Below are positions 1-5,169 of a stretch of DNA of 5,189 bases, one piece after another. Source of the DNA: Candidatus Peregrinibacteria bacterium (lineage in GTDB: Bacteria; Patescibacteriota; Gracilibacteria; UBA1369; UM-FILTER-53-11). The position numbers and the translations under genes are program-made. Position 1 is the first letter of the stretch. Each line of letters begins with the position of its first letter. The stretch spans positions 1 through 5,189 of the forward strand of contig JAHFJU010000092.1 of the NCBI GenBank assembly GCA_023245725.1. The letters are read 5' to 3'. The notes beneath the pieces were generated by a model. It was given only the letters and a program-made list of their open reading frames with translations. It did not search any database and was not told the DNA's origin.

Positions 1-6
1 TAGTAT
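1..6 (+). promoter_or_regulatory. Possible -10 box (TAGTAT) for the AAA+ ATPase gene
   Basis: TAGTAT matches TATAAT at five of six positions. It begins 12 nt before the ATG at 13, so the predicted transcription start would fall at or next to the start codon. The -35 element would lie outside the window. No Shine-Dalgarno sequence is visible in the 12 nt before the ATG, which fits a leaderless message. The call is weak because the upstream side cannot be seen. Confidence 0.3.
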
Positions 7-12
7 TTAGAC

Positions 13-1140
13 ATGAATATTAAAAGAGTCTATGCTGATTTGGGGAGTAAATTAGAGGAGAATAAAGCGCTTATTATTTATGGACCAAGGCAGGTTGGTA
101 AAACCACTTTAGTTCAAGATTATCTGAAAACATGCCCGTATAAATACCGTCTCGACTCTGGTGATAATATTGTAATTCACGAAATTCTTGGGTCTCAAAA
201 TTTCGATAAACTCAAAAAATATGCAGAAGGGTATGAGCTTATTGTAATCGATGAAGCTCAGCGTATTCCGCAAATTGGTCAGGGGTTAAAAATCCTTGTC
301 GATACAATTCCTGGCATTAGAATTATTGCCACTGGATCCTCTTCATTTGAATTAGCCGGTCAAGTTGGTGAACCTCTTACTGGAAGAAAAACTTCTCTAA
401 CACTTTTTCCTATTTCACAGCTTGAACTTAATGAACTTTATAATAAACAGGAGTTGCGTGCGAAACTCGATGAATATCTTATTTTTGGAGGATACCCCGA
501 AGTTATAACTTCGCAGACCCGCGATAAAAAAATTGCATTGCTTGAAGAGCTTGTTCACTCATATTTGCTCAAAGATATTTTGGAGCTTGAGCAGGTGAAG
601 AGCTCTAAGCTGCTTTTAGATCTACTTAGACTTCTTGCGTTACAAATTGGTAGTGAGGTTTCGATGCATGAACTGGCAAGGCAACTTGGTATCGATGCAA
701 AAACCGTTGCTCGCTATATTGATCTTTTTGAAAAGGCATTTGTGCTCTATAACTTGAGAGGATTCAGCCGCAACTTACGTAATGAAATTACTAAAAAAAG
801 TAAGTATTATTTTTACGATACCGGTTTGAGGAATGCGGTAATTGCAAACTTCAACGATCTTAATTTGCGCAATGATGTTGGTGCACTGTGGGAGAATTTT
901 CTCTTTATTGAGCGATTAAAAAAACGCAACTATAGTCATATTCCTGCAAATCAATATTTCTGGCGTACATGGGATCAAAAAGAAATTGACCTGATTGAAG
1001 AGCGTGAAGGAAATCTTTTTGCCTATGAGTTTAAGTTCACCAGCGATAAAGCGAAGGTGCCAAAAGATTGGAAAGAGGCTTACCCCGACTCAGAATTTCA
1101 GCTAATTAATAGGGATAATTATTTGGAGTTTATAGTATAG
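13..1140 (+). CDS. AAA+ ATPase with DUF4143 (PD-(D/E)XK nuclease-like) domain
   Basis: A 375 aa protein of the AAA_14/DUF4143 family, complete and of the usual family length (about 370-430 aa). Domains in order: an N-terminal P-loop ATPase with Walker A GPRQVGKT (residues 24-31), Walker B LIVIDEAQ (76-83, Asp80-Glu81) and a sensor-like ATGSSS (106-111); the family motif FGGYPEV (158-164); a winged-helix segment at about 200-245; then the DUF4143 domain. The C-terminal domain keeps a nuclease-like signature: Glu294, Asp326 in KEIDLI and Glu339-x-Lys341 in YEFKF. Members are common in bacteria and archaea, often in variable genome regions, but their cellular role is poorly known; DNA binding or a toxin/defence-like role is only a guess. 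It starts at ATG 13 without a Shine-Dalgarno sequence and is convergent with the asparaginase gene, 33 nt apart. Family assignment is firm, function is not. Confidence 0.93.
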   Translation: MNIKRVYADLGSKLEENKALIIYGPRQVGKTTLVQDYLKTCPYKYRLDSGDNIVIHEILGSQNFDKLKKYAEGYELIVIDEAQRIPQIGQGLKILVDTIPGIRIIATGSSSFELAGQVGEPLTGRKTSLTLFPISQLELNELYNKQELRAKLDEYLIFGGYPEVITSQTRDKKIALLEELVHSYLLKDILELEQVKSSKLLLDLLRLLALQIGSEVSMHELARQLGIDAKTVARYIDLFEKAFVLYNLRGFSRNLRNEITKKSKYYFYDTGLRNAVIANFNDLNLRNDVGALWENFLFIERLKKRNYSHIPANQYFWRTWDQKEIDLIEEREGNLFAYEFKFTSDKAKVPKDWKEAYPDSEFQLINRDNYLEFIV

Positions 1141-1165
1141 CTGCAGACTGGTGGATTTTTGAAAG

Positions 1166-1183
1166 ACGAGTAGTTATTCTCGT
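1166..1183. terminator. Weak hairpin between convergent genes
   Basis: ACGAG (1166-1170) and CTCGT (1179-1183) form a 5-bp stem with an 8-nt loop that contains the stop codon of the minus-strand asparaginase gene. No T-tract follows on the plus strand, and only a short CTTTC on the minus strand. It could slow polymerase from either side, but it is not a convincing intrinsic terminator. Confidence 0.2.
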
Positions 1184-1704
1184 TCCTGAAAGATGGAATA
1201 AAAACGTGCTTCTTGCATATTTTTTGCGATTTCTTCTGGAGAAAAAACGCGGCCATTCATAGCGACATAAACACCATGCTCAAGGTGTTCAAGTTGTGCA
1301 ATAGAATAGCCTAAACTAAATGGTCCGTCAGATGGCGAAAATCCATTAAGCGGAATTGCCGAGCCAGTTAAAACTATAACTTGATCTTTGCGTTTTAGGT
1401 TTGCCTTTAAAAATCTTCCTGTGTCGGGCATGGTGTAAGTGCCATGAGTTATTAGGATTTTTGTATGCGAGCTTTCTTCAACAGTTTTTAGTATTTGATT
1501 TAAATCTTCCATGCAGAGTTGTCTGCTGTCTTTCATGCACACTGTGGTAAACTCGGCCTCTGAGTAGAGTTTTAGACTTTTAATAAACTGAGGAATAACT
1601 GAGTGTTCATTTGTTACCGCTGTATCTTTGCTACCATCGTAGTATGAGTCAATCGTGCCGCCGGTTATTATGTAGTGGATTGTGGATTGTGGATTGTGGG
1701 GCAT
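1174..1704 (-). CDS. Short L-asparaginase-like protein (N-terminal domain only)
   Basis: A 176 aa protein from ATG 1704, similar to the N-terminal domain of type I/II L-asparaginases, which hydrolyse Asn to Asp and ammonia. Residues matching the E. coli AnsB active site (numbered from this ATG): Thr17 in TGGTIDS (AnsB Thr12), Ser60 in KDSRQL (Ser58), Thr89 in HGTYT (Thr89), SDGPFSL (124-130), and probably Lys161 in IAKN (Lys162). Tyr90 stands where AnsB has Asp90, a catalytic/substrate residue. The C-terminal domain (full enzymes are about 330 aa), which helps complete the neighbouring subunit's site, is absent. As I recall, short forms like this occur in CPR bacteria, so it is probably a family form rather than a broken gene; substrate is unknown. 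A TTG at 1749, 8 nt after the upstream gene, would give 191 aa. I prefer ATG 1704 because the extension (NSLNSLN) looks non-conserved and a TATAAT lies inside it. A 7-bp tandem repeat covers codons 2-10. Confidence 0.85.
   Translation of the reverse strand: MPHNPQSTIHYIITGGTIDSYYDGSKDTAVTNEHSVIPQFIKSLKLYSEAEFTTVCMKDSRQLCMEDLNQILKTVEESSHTKILITHGTYTMPDTGRFLKANLKRKDQVIVLTGSAIPLNGFSPSDGPFSLGYSIAQLEHLEHGVYVAMNGRVFSPEEIAKNMQEARFYSIFQERE
1675..1699. repeat. 7-bp tandem repeat (GTGGATT, 3.6 copies) at 5' end of asparaginase gene
   Basis: Three perfect GTGGATT units (1675-1681, 1682-1688, 1689-1695) are followed by a partial GTGG (1696-1699). On the coding minus strand it begins 2 nt after the ATG (1704-1702) and encodes HNPQSTIH, just before the catalytic TGGT motif. 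The unit is not a multiple of three, so gain or loss of one copy shifts the reading frame whichever start (1704 or 1749) is used. Confidence 0.9.
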
Positions 1705-1731
1705 GTCGTTTTTGTTAAGTGAATTGAGAGA

Positions 1732-1737
1732 ATTATA
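1732..1737 (-). promoter_or_regulatory. Possible internal -10 box (TATAAT) for the asparaginase gene
   Basis: On the minus strand a perfect TATAAT reads from 1737 to 1732. Transcription would start near 1725, about 20 nt before ATG 1704. No good -35 lies 16-18 nt upstream (TAGGCT or similar). It would let the asparaginase gene be transcribed apart from the two genes before it, but AT-rich DNA yields such hexamers by chance. Confidence 0.3.
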
Positions 1738-1757
1738 TTTGAATTGCAAAGTTCAGC

Positions 1758-2453
1758 CTAATTAATCTCATAATAGTCTGAAACATCGGTAAGTAGCAAT
1801 ACTGTAAATCCATCTGTATCGCTACTGCAATAGTTAAACTGCACATTTTTATCAGTTGCGAGTCCAGCTATACCGCAACCTCTTCTATATCCCTTGCCAG
1901 CATCATAGTTGCGAGGATTGTTTATAAAATCATCAAGCACTTCAGTGGGCGGTCCCGATGTTGTTTGCGAAATACTAATCAGTGCCTTTGCTTTTCCGCG
2001 TATGCACTGAACTGACACCTCACCTTTTGTACAATAGTCAGTCCCGTGTTCGATTGCATTAATCAGAGCCTCCGTAATAGAGTCTTCTATAGAAAAGAAA
2101 ACTTTGAATGATCCATCATCGTTCAGTAAGTCATATACATTTTTTATCAATATGTCATAAAAGTAAGTTCGAAACGCATCTCCTAAATCTACAGATTTAG
2201 CTAAAGGATGTTCGTTGTGTGCATAGAATTTCTCCTTTCCATTCTTATCAATAAAACTGGTCAATATAATACCGATGTTTAAGTTAACTACTTCGGCTAA
2301 GTCATCATCTTCGAGTGTCTTTATTATTGTATCGGTGAGCTTCTTTCGTGCCAGTGTTATAGGATGTGTTGCATCTATTTCTACTTGAAAAGCGGTAATG
2401 GGTTCTCCCACCGCATCAAGTCCACTCTGAATAGTAAGTTTGCGATTGATCAT
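1758..2453 (-). CDS. GHKL/HATPase-domain protein, RsbW/SpoIIAB anti-sigma kinase-like
   Basis: A 231 aa protein. The first 115 or so residues match nothing I recognise. The C-terminal 110 form a histidine-kinase-like ATPase fold of the anti-sigma-factor (RsbW) type. The N box is SIEDSITEALINAIEHG (about 121-137), with Glu128, Asn132 and the EHG ending usual for RsbW-like proteins; the G2/ATP-lid region is YRRGCGIAGL (189-198); the closing strand FTVLLLTD follows. Between them, where a D-x-G (G1 box) is expected, the sequence reads ISQTTSGPP (161-169), so the adenine-contacting Asp seems missing or shifted. Family members bind ATP and either phosphorylate an anti-anti-sigma (STAS) protein or sequester a sigma factor; no STAS gene is visible here. 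ATG 2453 overlaps the upstream stop as ATGA, so I chose it over GTG 2474. No Shine-Dalgarno precedes it, so translation is probably coupled. The N-terminal region may be a sensor or partner-binding domain (inference). Confidence 0.72.
   Translation of the reverse strand: MINRKLTIQSGLDAVGEPITAFQVEIDATHPITLARKKLTDTIIKTLEDDDLAEVVNLNIGIILTSFIDKNGKEKFYAHNEHPLAKSVDLGDAFRTYFYDILIKNVYDLLNDDGSFKVFFSIEDSITEALINAIEHGTDYCTKGEVSVQCIRGKAKALISISQTTSGPPTEVLDDFINNPRNYDAGKGYRRGCGIAGLATDKNVQFNYCSSDTDGFTVLLLTDVSDYYEIN
2450..2453 (-). promoter_or_regulatory. ATGA stop/start overlap coupling two operon genes
   Basis: On the minus strand, ATG (2453-2451) of the HATPase gene overlaps TGA (2452-2450) of the PP2C-like gene. 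No Shine-Dalgarno lies upstream of this ATG, so re-initiation by ribosomes that finish the first gene is the likely way to start. This decides the start against the in-frame GTG at 2474. Confidence 0.75.
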
Positions 2454-3331
2454 ACGATTGTATTGGTATCCCACACTGCAACGCTCAAGCTGGGTTTGGG
2501 ATTTGTGTATGGTAAGTTTCTTCGGCTTCTTATCTTAGGTCCAACGATAAGTGCACTCTGTGCTCTATTCACTAGCCATCTTGCTAAGTGTGAGGGCGGT
2601 TGGTCTCGTAATGTATCAAGTGCTTCTGTCATATCTTCTGAGAGATCATTTTCTCTATACAAGTGCAAATAATGCATGTCTTCTTGTAAATGTAATGCCG
2701 TTTGCATGCCGCTGCTCATAAGTACTACTCGATGCACATCTCCTTGATTTAATTTAGGAGTGGTAGGTTCGATATTCCCTAATCCATTTGGGTAGAAACC
2801 GTGATAATTAAAATCAAGTGATATTGTTCTCAGTGTTTTAGCAGACTGAATAATTAATGCAGTATGATTAAGCTGTTCTGCAAAATCGCCGTCGCAATTG
2901 TCTCTATTATTTTCTAAGATAACCATGCTGCCCGTGCCTTTACGGCCACTAGTTTGATATTTGTGTGCCCGTTCTCCTTGTCTTTTATCGATGTCTCTAA
3001 GTCCGGTACTATTGCTAATAACATTTGCGGCACTATTTTCAAGATGCATAAGGTATTCCCCGTCTGGATCATCTTGTTTTTGAGTTGTAAGAATTATGAC
3101 GCTACTTCTAACTCGGTTTGATTCTTCTGTTATTGGATTTGTTCCACAGACAACAACGCTTTTGGCGCTATGTGCAACTATCATTGCATCGCGACTACTG
3201 CTTTCGTGTCCAAAGTTCACTGAAGCAAGTGCAAGATCGCCCCTGACTGTCTTTATTTCGCGTGGGGGCCAGATTGTGCCGTTGTTGGTTGTTACTGGAT
3301 CTTGGGTGGTGTAACGTTCAATGCTATTCAT
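2450..3331 (-). CDS. Diverged PP2C-like phosphatase (possible pseudophosphatase)
   Basis: A 293 aa protein from ATG 3331. It weakly follows the PP2C/SpoIIE phosphatase plan. Residues 31-67 hold RGDLALASVN, SSRDAMIV and VVVCGTN, in the places of the RxxNED and VxDGxGG motifs; GTGSMVIL (132-139) resembles the GST strand; TALIIQSAK and ISLDFN (157-175) match the region where PP2Cs have GDS; VVLMSSGM (202-209) replaces LLxSDGl; LVNRAQ (253-258) and PSLSVAVWD (280-288) replace the final DNxTvvvv. So of the usual metal-binding aspartates, those in DG, SDG and DN are gone (G, SSG, PS), and catalysis by the standard two-metal mechanism looks unlikely. Family assignment is by pattern and is tentative. 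It is first in the operon, and its stop overlaps the start of the kinase-like gene by 4 nt, so the products are probably made in a fixed ratio and may interact. A TTG at 3388 would add 19 residues, but it lies in the predicted -35 box. Confidence 0.55.
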   Translation of the reverse strand: MNSIERYTTQDPVTTNNGTIWPPREIKTVRGDLALASVNFGHESSSRDAMIVAHSAKSVVVCGTNPITEESNRVRSSVIILTTQKQDDPDGEYLMHLENSAANVISNSTGLRDIDKRQGERAHKYQTSGRKGTGSMVILENNRDNCDGDFAEQLNHTALIIQSAKTLRTISLDFNYHGFYPNGLGNIEPTTPKLNQGDVHRVVLMSSGMQTALHLQEDMHYLHLYRENDLSEDMTEALDTLRDQPPSHLARWLVNRAQSALIVGPKIRSRRNLPYTNPKPSLSVAVWDTNTIV

Positions 3332-3359
3332 GTATTGATGTGTTAAAAAGTGAGGGGCT

Positions 3360-3388
3360 AATGTATAATATTTAGGGCAACTTGGCAA
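3360..3388 (-). promoter_or_regulatory. Possible promoter for the minus-strand three-gene operon
   Basis: On the minus strand, TTGCCA (3388-3383) matches the -35 consensus at five of six positions. It is followed by an AT-rich stretch with TATACA (3367-3362, spacer 15) or TACATT (3365-3360, spacer 17) as -10. Transcription would begin near 3354, leaving about 23 nt of leader before ATG 3331. It is weaker than the divergent promoter. Confidence 0.35.
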
Positions 3389-3390
3389 TG

Positions 3391-3405
3391 CTAGTGCTAC
3401 TAGTG
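3391..3405. repeat. Direct repeat CTAGTG with 3-nt spacer
   Basis: CTAGTG occurs at 3391-3396 and 3400-3405, between the two divergent promoters and just upstream of the rightward -35. It also includes the palindrome ACTAGT (3399-3404). It may be a protein-binding site; its short length makes chance quite possible. Confidence 0.3.
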
Positions 3406-3406
3406 T

Positions 3407-3435
3407 TCGACATTTAATCTGTTAAATGCTATACT
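3407..3435 (+). promoter_or_regulatory. Sigma70-type promoter with extended -10 for the TrmB-family gene
   Basis: TCGACA (3407-3412, five of six matches to TTGACA), a 17-nt spacer, and TATACT (3430-3435, five of six) preceded by TGC, the TGn of an extended -10. The predicted transcription start is about 3442, giving a leader of roughly 63 nt before ATG 3505. This is the best promoter in the window. Confidence 0.65.
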
Positions 3436-3440
3436 AAATC

Positions 3441-3459
3441 TGCCCACAAAGTTTGGGCA
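3441..3459. promoter_or_regulatory. Perfect inverted repeat (TGCCCA-N7-TGGGCA), candidate operator
   Basis: TGCCCA (3441-3446) and TGGGCA (3454-3459) are perfect inverted copies separated by 7 nt, and they lie directly on the predicted transcription start of the TrmB-family gene. A further GGGCAA is found at 3375-3380, inside the leftward promoter. The placement fits a repressor site, with autoregulation by the adjacent TrmB-like protein the simplest idea. It could instead be a small hairpin at the 5' end of the mRNA. Confidence 0.45.
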
Positions 3460-3504
3460 AAAGGTGCATGCGCTTACGAAACGCCACTAAAATTACAACT
3501 ATAT

Positions 3505-4272
3505 ATGCTCAATTCAGTTTTGAAAAAACTCGGCCTAGATGACAAAGAAATCGCTACATATTTGATGCTTCTTAAAATGGGACCGCAGCCGGCTAGTGTG
3601 ATTGCGCGCCAGCTAAGGATTCCACGCACGACAACCCAGCATCTTCTCACTCAACTTGAAAATTTGCAGCTTACAACCATAGCTCTTTCAAAAAATACGC
3701 GTATCTATGCAGCAGTACATCCTGATTCTCTTTCGCAGTTGGTTGAAGTAAAAAAGCGCTCGACGGTTGCCCGTTATGACCAGACAATAGAGGAGCTTAA
3801 AAAAGTCGCTCCGCAGTTGCTTGGCTTAATGCACTCAACAAAAGTTATTCCGGGGGTTAAATTTTTTCAGGGACGCGAGGGAGTGCGCGCCGTTTTGTTC
3901 GACACGCTCACATCAAAAACCTCACTCAAGGGTTATGCGAATATCGATGCCATGTTTGAGCACGTGAAAGATATTAACGATGAATATGTTGCCGCTCGTG
4001 AGCTTACTACAATAACAAAGCGCGGTTTACTACTTGATACTCCATTTGCCCGCGAGGTTCATAAACTTGGTGTATATTCGCCAAAATCATATGTAGATTA
4101 CAAGTGGATTAACCGCGAACTGTACCCATTCGCTCTCGAAATGAACATCTACGATAACCGCGTCTCGTACATTACCTACGTAAAGAATGACTTTGTTGGA
4201 GTTATAATCGAAAATGAACACATATATAAAATGCACGACTCAATGTGGAATTTGATTTGGGATTTGCTGTAG
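3505..4272 (+). CDS. TrmB-family transcriptional regulator
   Basis: A 255 aa cytoplasmic DNA-binding protein. The N-terminal winged helix (about 1-75) has the TrmB order: LKKLGLDDKEIATYLMLLKMGP, then ASVIARQLRIPRTTTQHLL, whose second part (39-56) is the recognition helix, then a wing with ALSKNTRIYAAVHP. A helical, charged linker follows (about 76-108, DQTIEELKKVAPQL), which in the family mediates dimerisation. The effector-like domain (117-255) includes VKFFQGREGVRAVLFDTL (118-135) and ends in a strand-rich region, VSYITYVKNDFVGVIIEN. Archaeal TrmB binds sugars, but bacterial CPR relatives have unknown ligands and none can be named here. The start at 3505 puts the first helix at the usual place; no Shine-Dalgarno precedes it. 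It is divergent from the phosphatase/kinase/asparaginase operon, with an inverted repeat at its promoter, so autoregulation and control of that operon are plausible. Confidence 0.9.
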   Translation: MLNSVLKKLGLDDKEIATYLMLLKMGPQPASVIARQLRIPRTTTQHLLTQLENLQLTTIALSKNTRIYAAVHPDSLSQLVEVKKRSTVARYDQTIEELKKVAPQLLGLMHSTKVIPGVKFFQGREGVRAVLFDTLTSKTSLKGYANIDAMFEHVKDINDEYVAARELTTITKRGLLLDTPFAREVHKLGVYSPKSYVDYKWINRELYPFALEMNIYDNRVSYITYVKNDFVGVIIENEHIYKMHDSMWNLIWDLL

Positions 4273-4284
4273 CAATTTGTTCCC
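4259..4284 (+). terminator. Weak imperfect hairpin at the end of the TrmB-family gene
   Basis: TTGC (4264-4267) and GCAA (4272-4275) pair around TGTA, and GGGA (4259-4262) can pair with TCCC (4281-4284) across an uneven internal loop. The structure overlaps the stop codon and lacks a following T-tract. Read-through into the membrane-protein gene is therefore likely. Confidence 0.2.
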
Positions 4285-4305
4285 ATTAAGTTTCTAAAGT
4301 AAGTG

Positions 4306-4311
4306 TATAAT
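4306..4311 (+). promoter_or_regulatory. Consensus -10 box (TATAAT) for the membrane-protein gene
   Basis: A perfect TATAAT, immediately preceded by TG, begins 12 nt before GTG 4318. The predicted transcription start falls on or beside that GTG. The -35 region is poor (CCATTA at 17 nt). The in-frame GTG at 4303 overlaps this box, so it would not lie on a message started here. The spacing equals that of TAGTAT to ATG at the first gene. Confidence 0.45.
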
Positions 4312-4317
4312 GCGCAG

Positions 4318-5169
4318 GTGAATAAAATTGAAAAACATAATAATGAGTTTGAATTACTCATTTCGGCTAAAGGAGCGGCAGCGTTGAAAGATGCTGGCAT
4401 TTCTATTTCGCAATATGAAACATGGGTTTTTTCACGTGTATTTCTAAAAATGAAGCTGTCGTACGCAGGAATTTTTATATGTATCACAGGGTTTATTGAA
4501 TGGGCATTACTTAGCGATCCAAGGCCGACTAATGTATACGTTTATGCGACTTTAATTAATGTTTTTATTAATTCTCTCGTTATATTTTTGGCGTATCGAT
4601 TAACACAAGGAAAACTGAATTCATATAATCCAATATACGATGGATTTATATTAACGTCTCTTACTCCATACACTGAAGATTCAAAAATAATTTCGAACAT
4701 TTCTTCTGTTAAAAATGCTATTTTGAACGCAGAAAAAAGCGTGCCATTAAAAGAATTGGAGCATCAGGCCTTTCACGGATCCGATGCCTTTGAGCAGTAT
4801 AAGTCAAAATTAACCGACGCTGATTATGAGGAATCTGCGGTAGCTGATAAGTTAAGAAAATATTTTAAATATTCATCATTGGTATTAGCTGTTTTGTTCT
4901 TTATATTTTTTGATAAATCTAAATTTTTCTTTCACATATCGCTCGCGCCATTATTCGTGAGTATTGGACTCCTTCTTTTTTGTAATGAATATCCAAAGTA
5001 CAAATTAGGAATCTCATATAGTTGGCAAAATGGTTCAGCTCACTTTGGTAGGTGGGTAAAAATCAGCGCTATATGCGCAATGATTTTCGCAACAATTATT
5101 ATTTTGATGGGGGTCGGTACCTTTATTGATTCAATGAGAAACGATGTAATATCGTTTGTAGTTAGTTGA
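4318..5169 (+). CDS. Unrecognised membrane protein, five predicted transmembrane segments
   Basis: A 283 aa protein from GTG 4318; I do not recognise the family. The N-terminal 45 residues are soluble (ELLISAKGAAALKDAGIS, then QYETWVFSRVF). Hydrophobic segments lie at about 47-65 (YAGIFICITGFIEWALL), 74-94 (VYVYATLINVFINSLVIFLAY), 183-199 (YKYSS-type start, LVLAVLFFIFF), 203-222 (FFFHISLAPLFVSIGLLLF) and 246-269 (VKISAICAMIFATIIILMGVG). A charged loop of about 90 residues separates segments 2 and 3 and includes a helical stretch, EDSKIISNISSVKNAI. Lys/Arg-rich flanks put the N-terminus, this loop and the loop after segment 4 in the cytoplasm, leaving a short C-terminus outside. There is no cleavable signal peptide. 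GTG 4303 would add five residues, but it overlaps the TATAAT box; no Shine-Dalgarno is seen for either. It follows the TrmB-like gene by 45 nt and could be co-transcribed. The gene is visibly richer in A+T than its neighbour. Confidence 0.72.
   Translation: MNKIEKHNNEFELLISAKGAAALKDAGISISQYETWVFSRVFLKMKLSYAGIFICITGFIEWALLSDPRPTNVYVYATLINVFINSLVIFLAYRLTQGKLNSYNPIYDGFILTSLTPYTEDSKIISNISSVKNAILNAEKSVPLKELEHQAFHGSDAFEQYKSKLTDADYEESAVADKLRKYFKYSSLVLAVLFFIFFDKSKFFFHISLAPLFVSIGLLLFCNEYPKYKLGISYSWQNGSAHFGRWVKISAICAMIFATIIILMGVGTFIDSMRNDVISFVVS

Noticed and set aside
1160..1195. Imperfect direct repeat TGAAAGACG / TGAAAGATG around the convergent gene ends
   Set aside because: Nine nucleotides with one mismatch in AT-rich sequence, one copy inside a coding region; likely chance.
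1705..1749. TTG start at 1749 for the asparaginase-like gene
   Set aside because: Not excluded: a TTAGG at a fair distance precedes it. The added residues (MQFKYNSLNSLNKND) are not family-like, and a TATAAT lies within them, so ATG 1704 was preferred.
2364..2672. 102-codon open frame on the plus strand
   Set aside because: It lies wholly antisense to the coupled PP2C-like and HATPase genes, spans their junction, and its translation shows no family pattern.
3096..3314. 72-codon open frame on the plus strand
   Set aside because: Antisense to the 5' part of the PP2C-like gene; low-complexity hydrophobic translation and no start signals.
3332..3388. TTG start at 3388 for the PP2C-like gene (19 extra residues)
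   Set aside because: The TTG is part of the predicted -35 hexamer, and a message from that promoter would begin after it; the extension has no recognisable features.
4176..4487. 103-codon open frame on the minus strand
   Set aside because: It runs antisense across the end of the TrmB-like gene and the start of the membrane-protein gene; its Cys/Ser-rich translation looks like a reverse-complement shadow.
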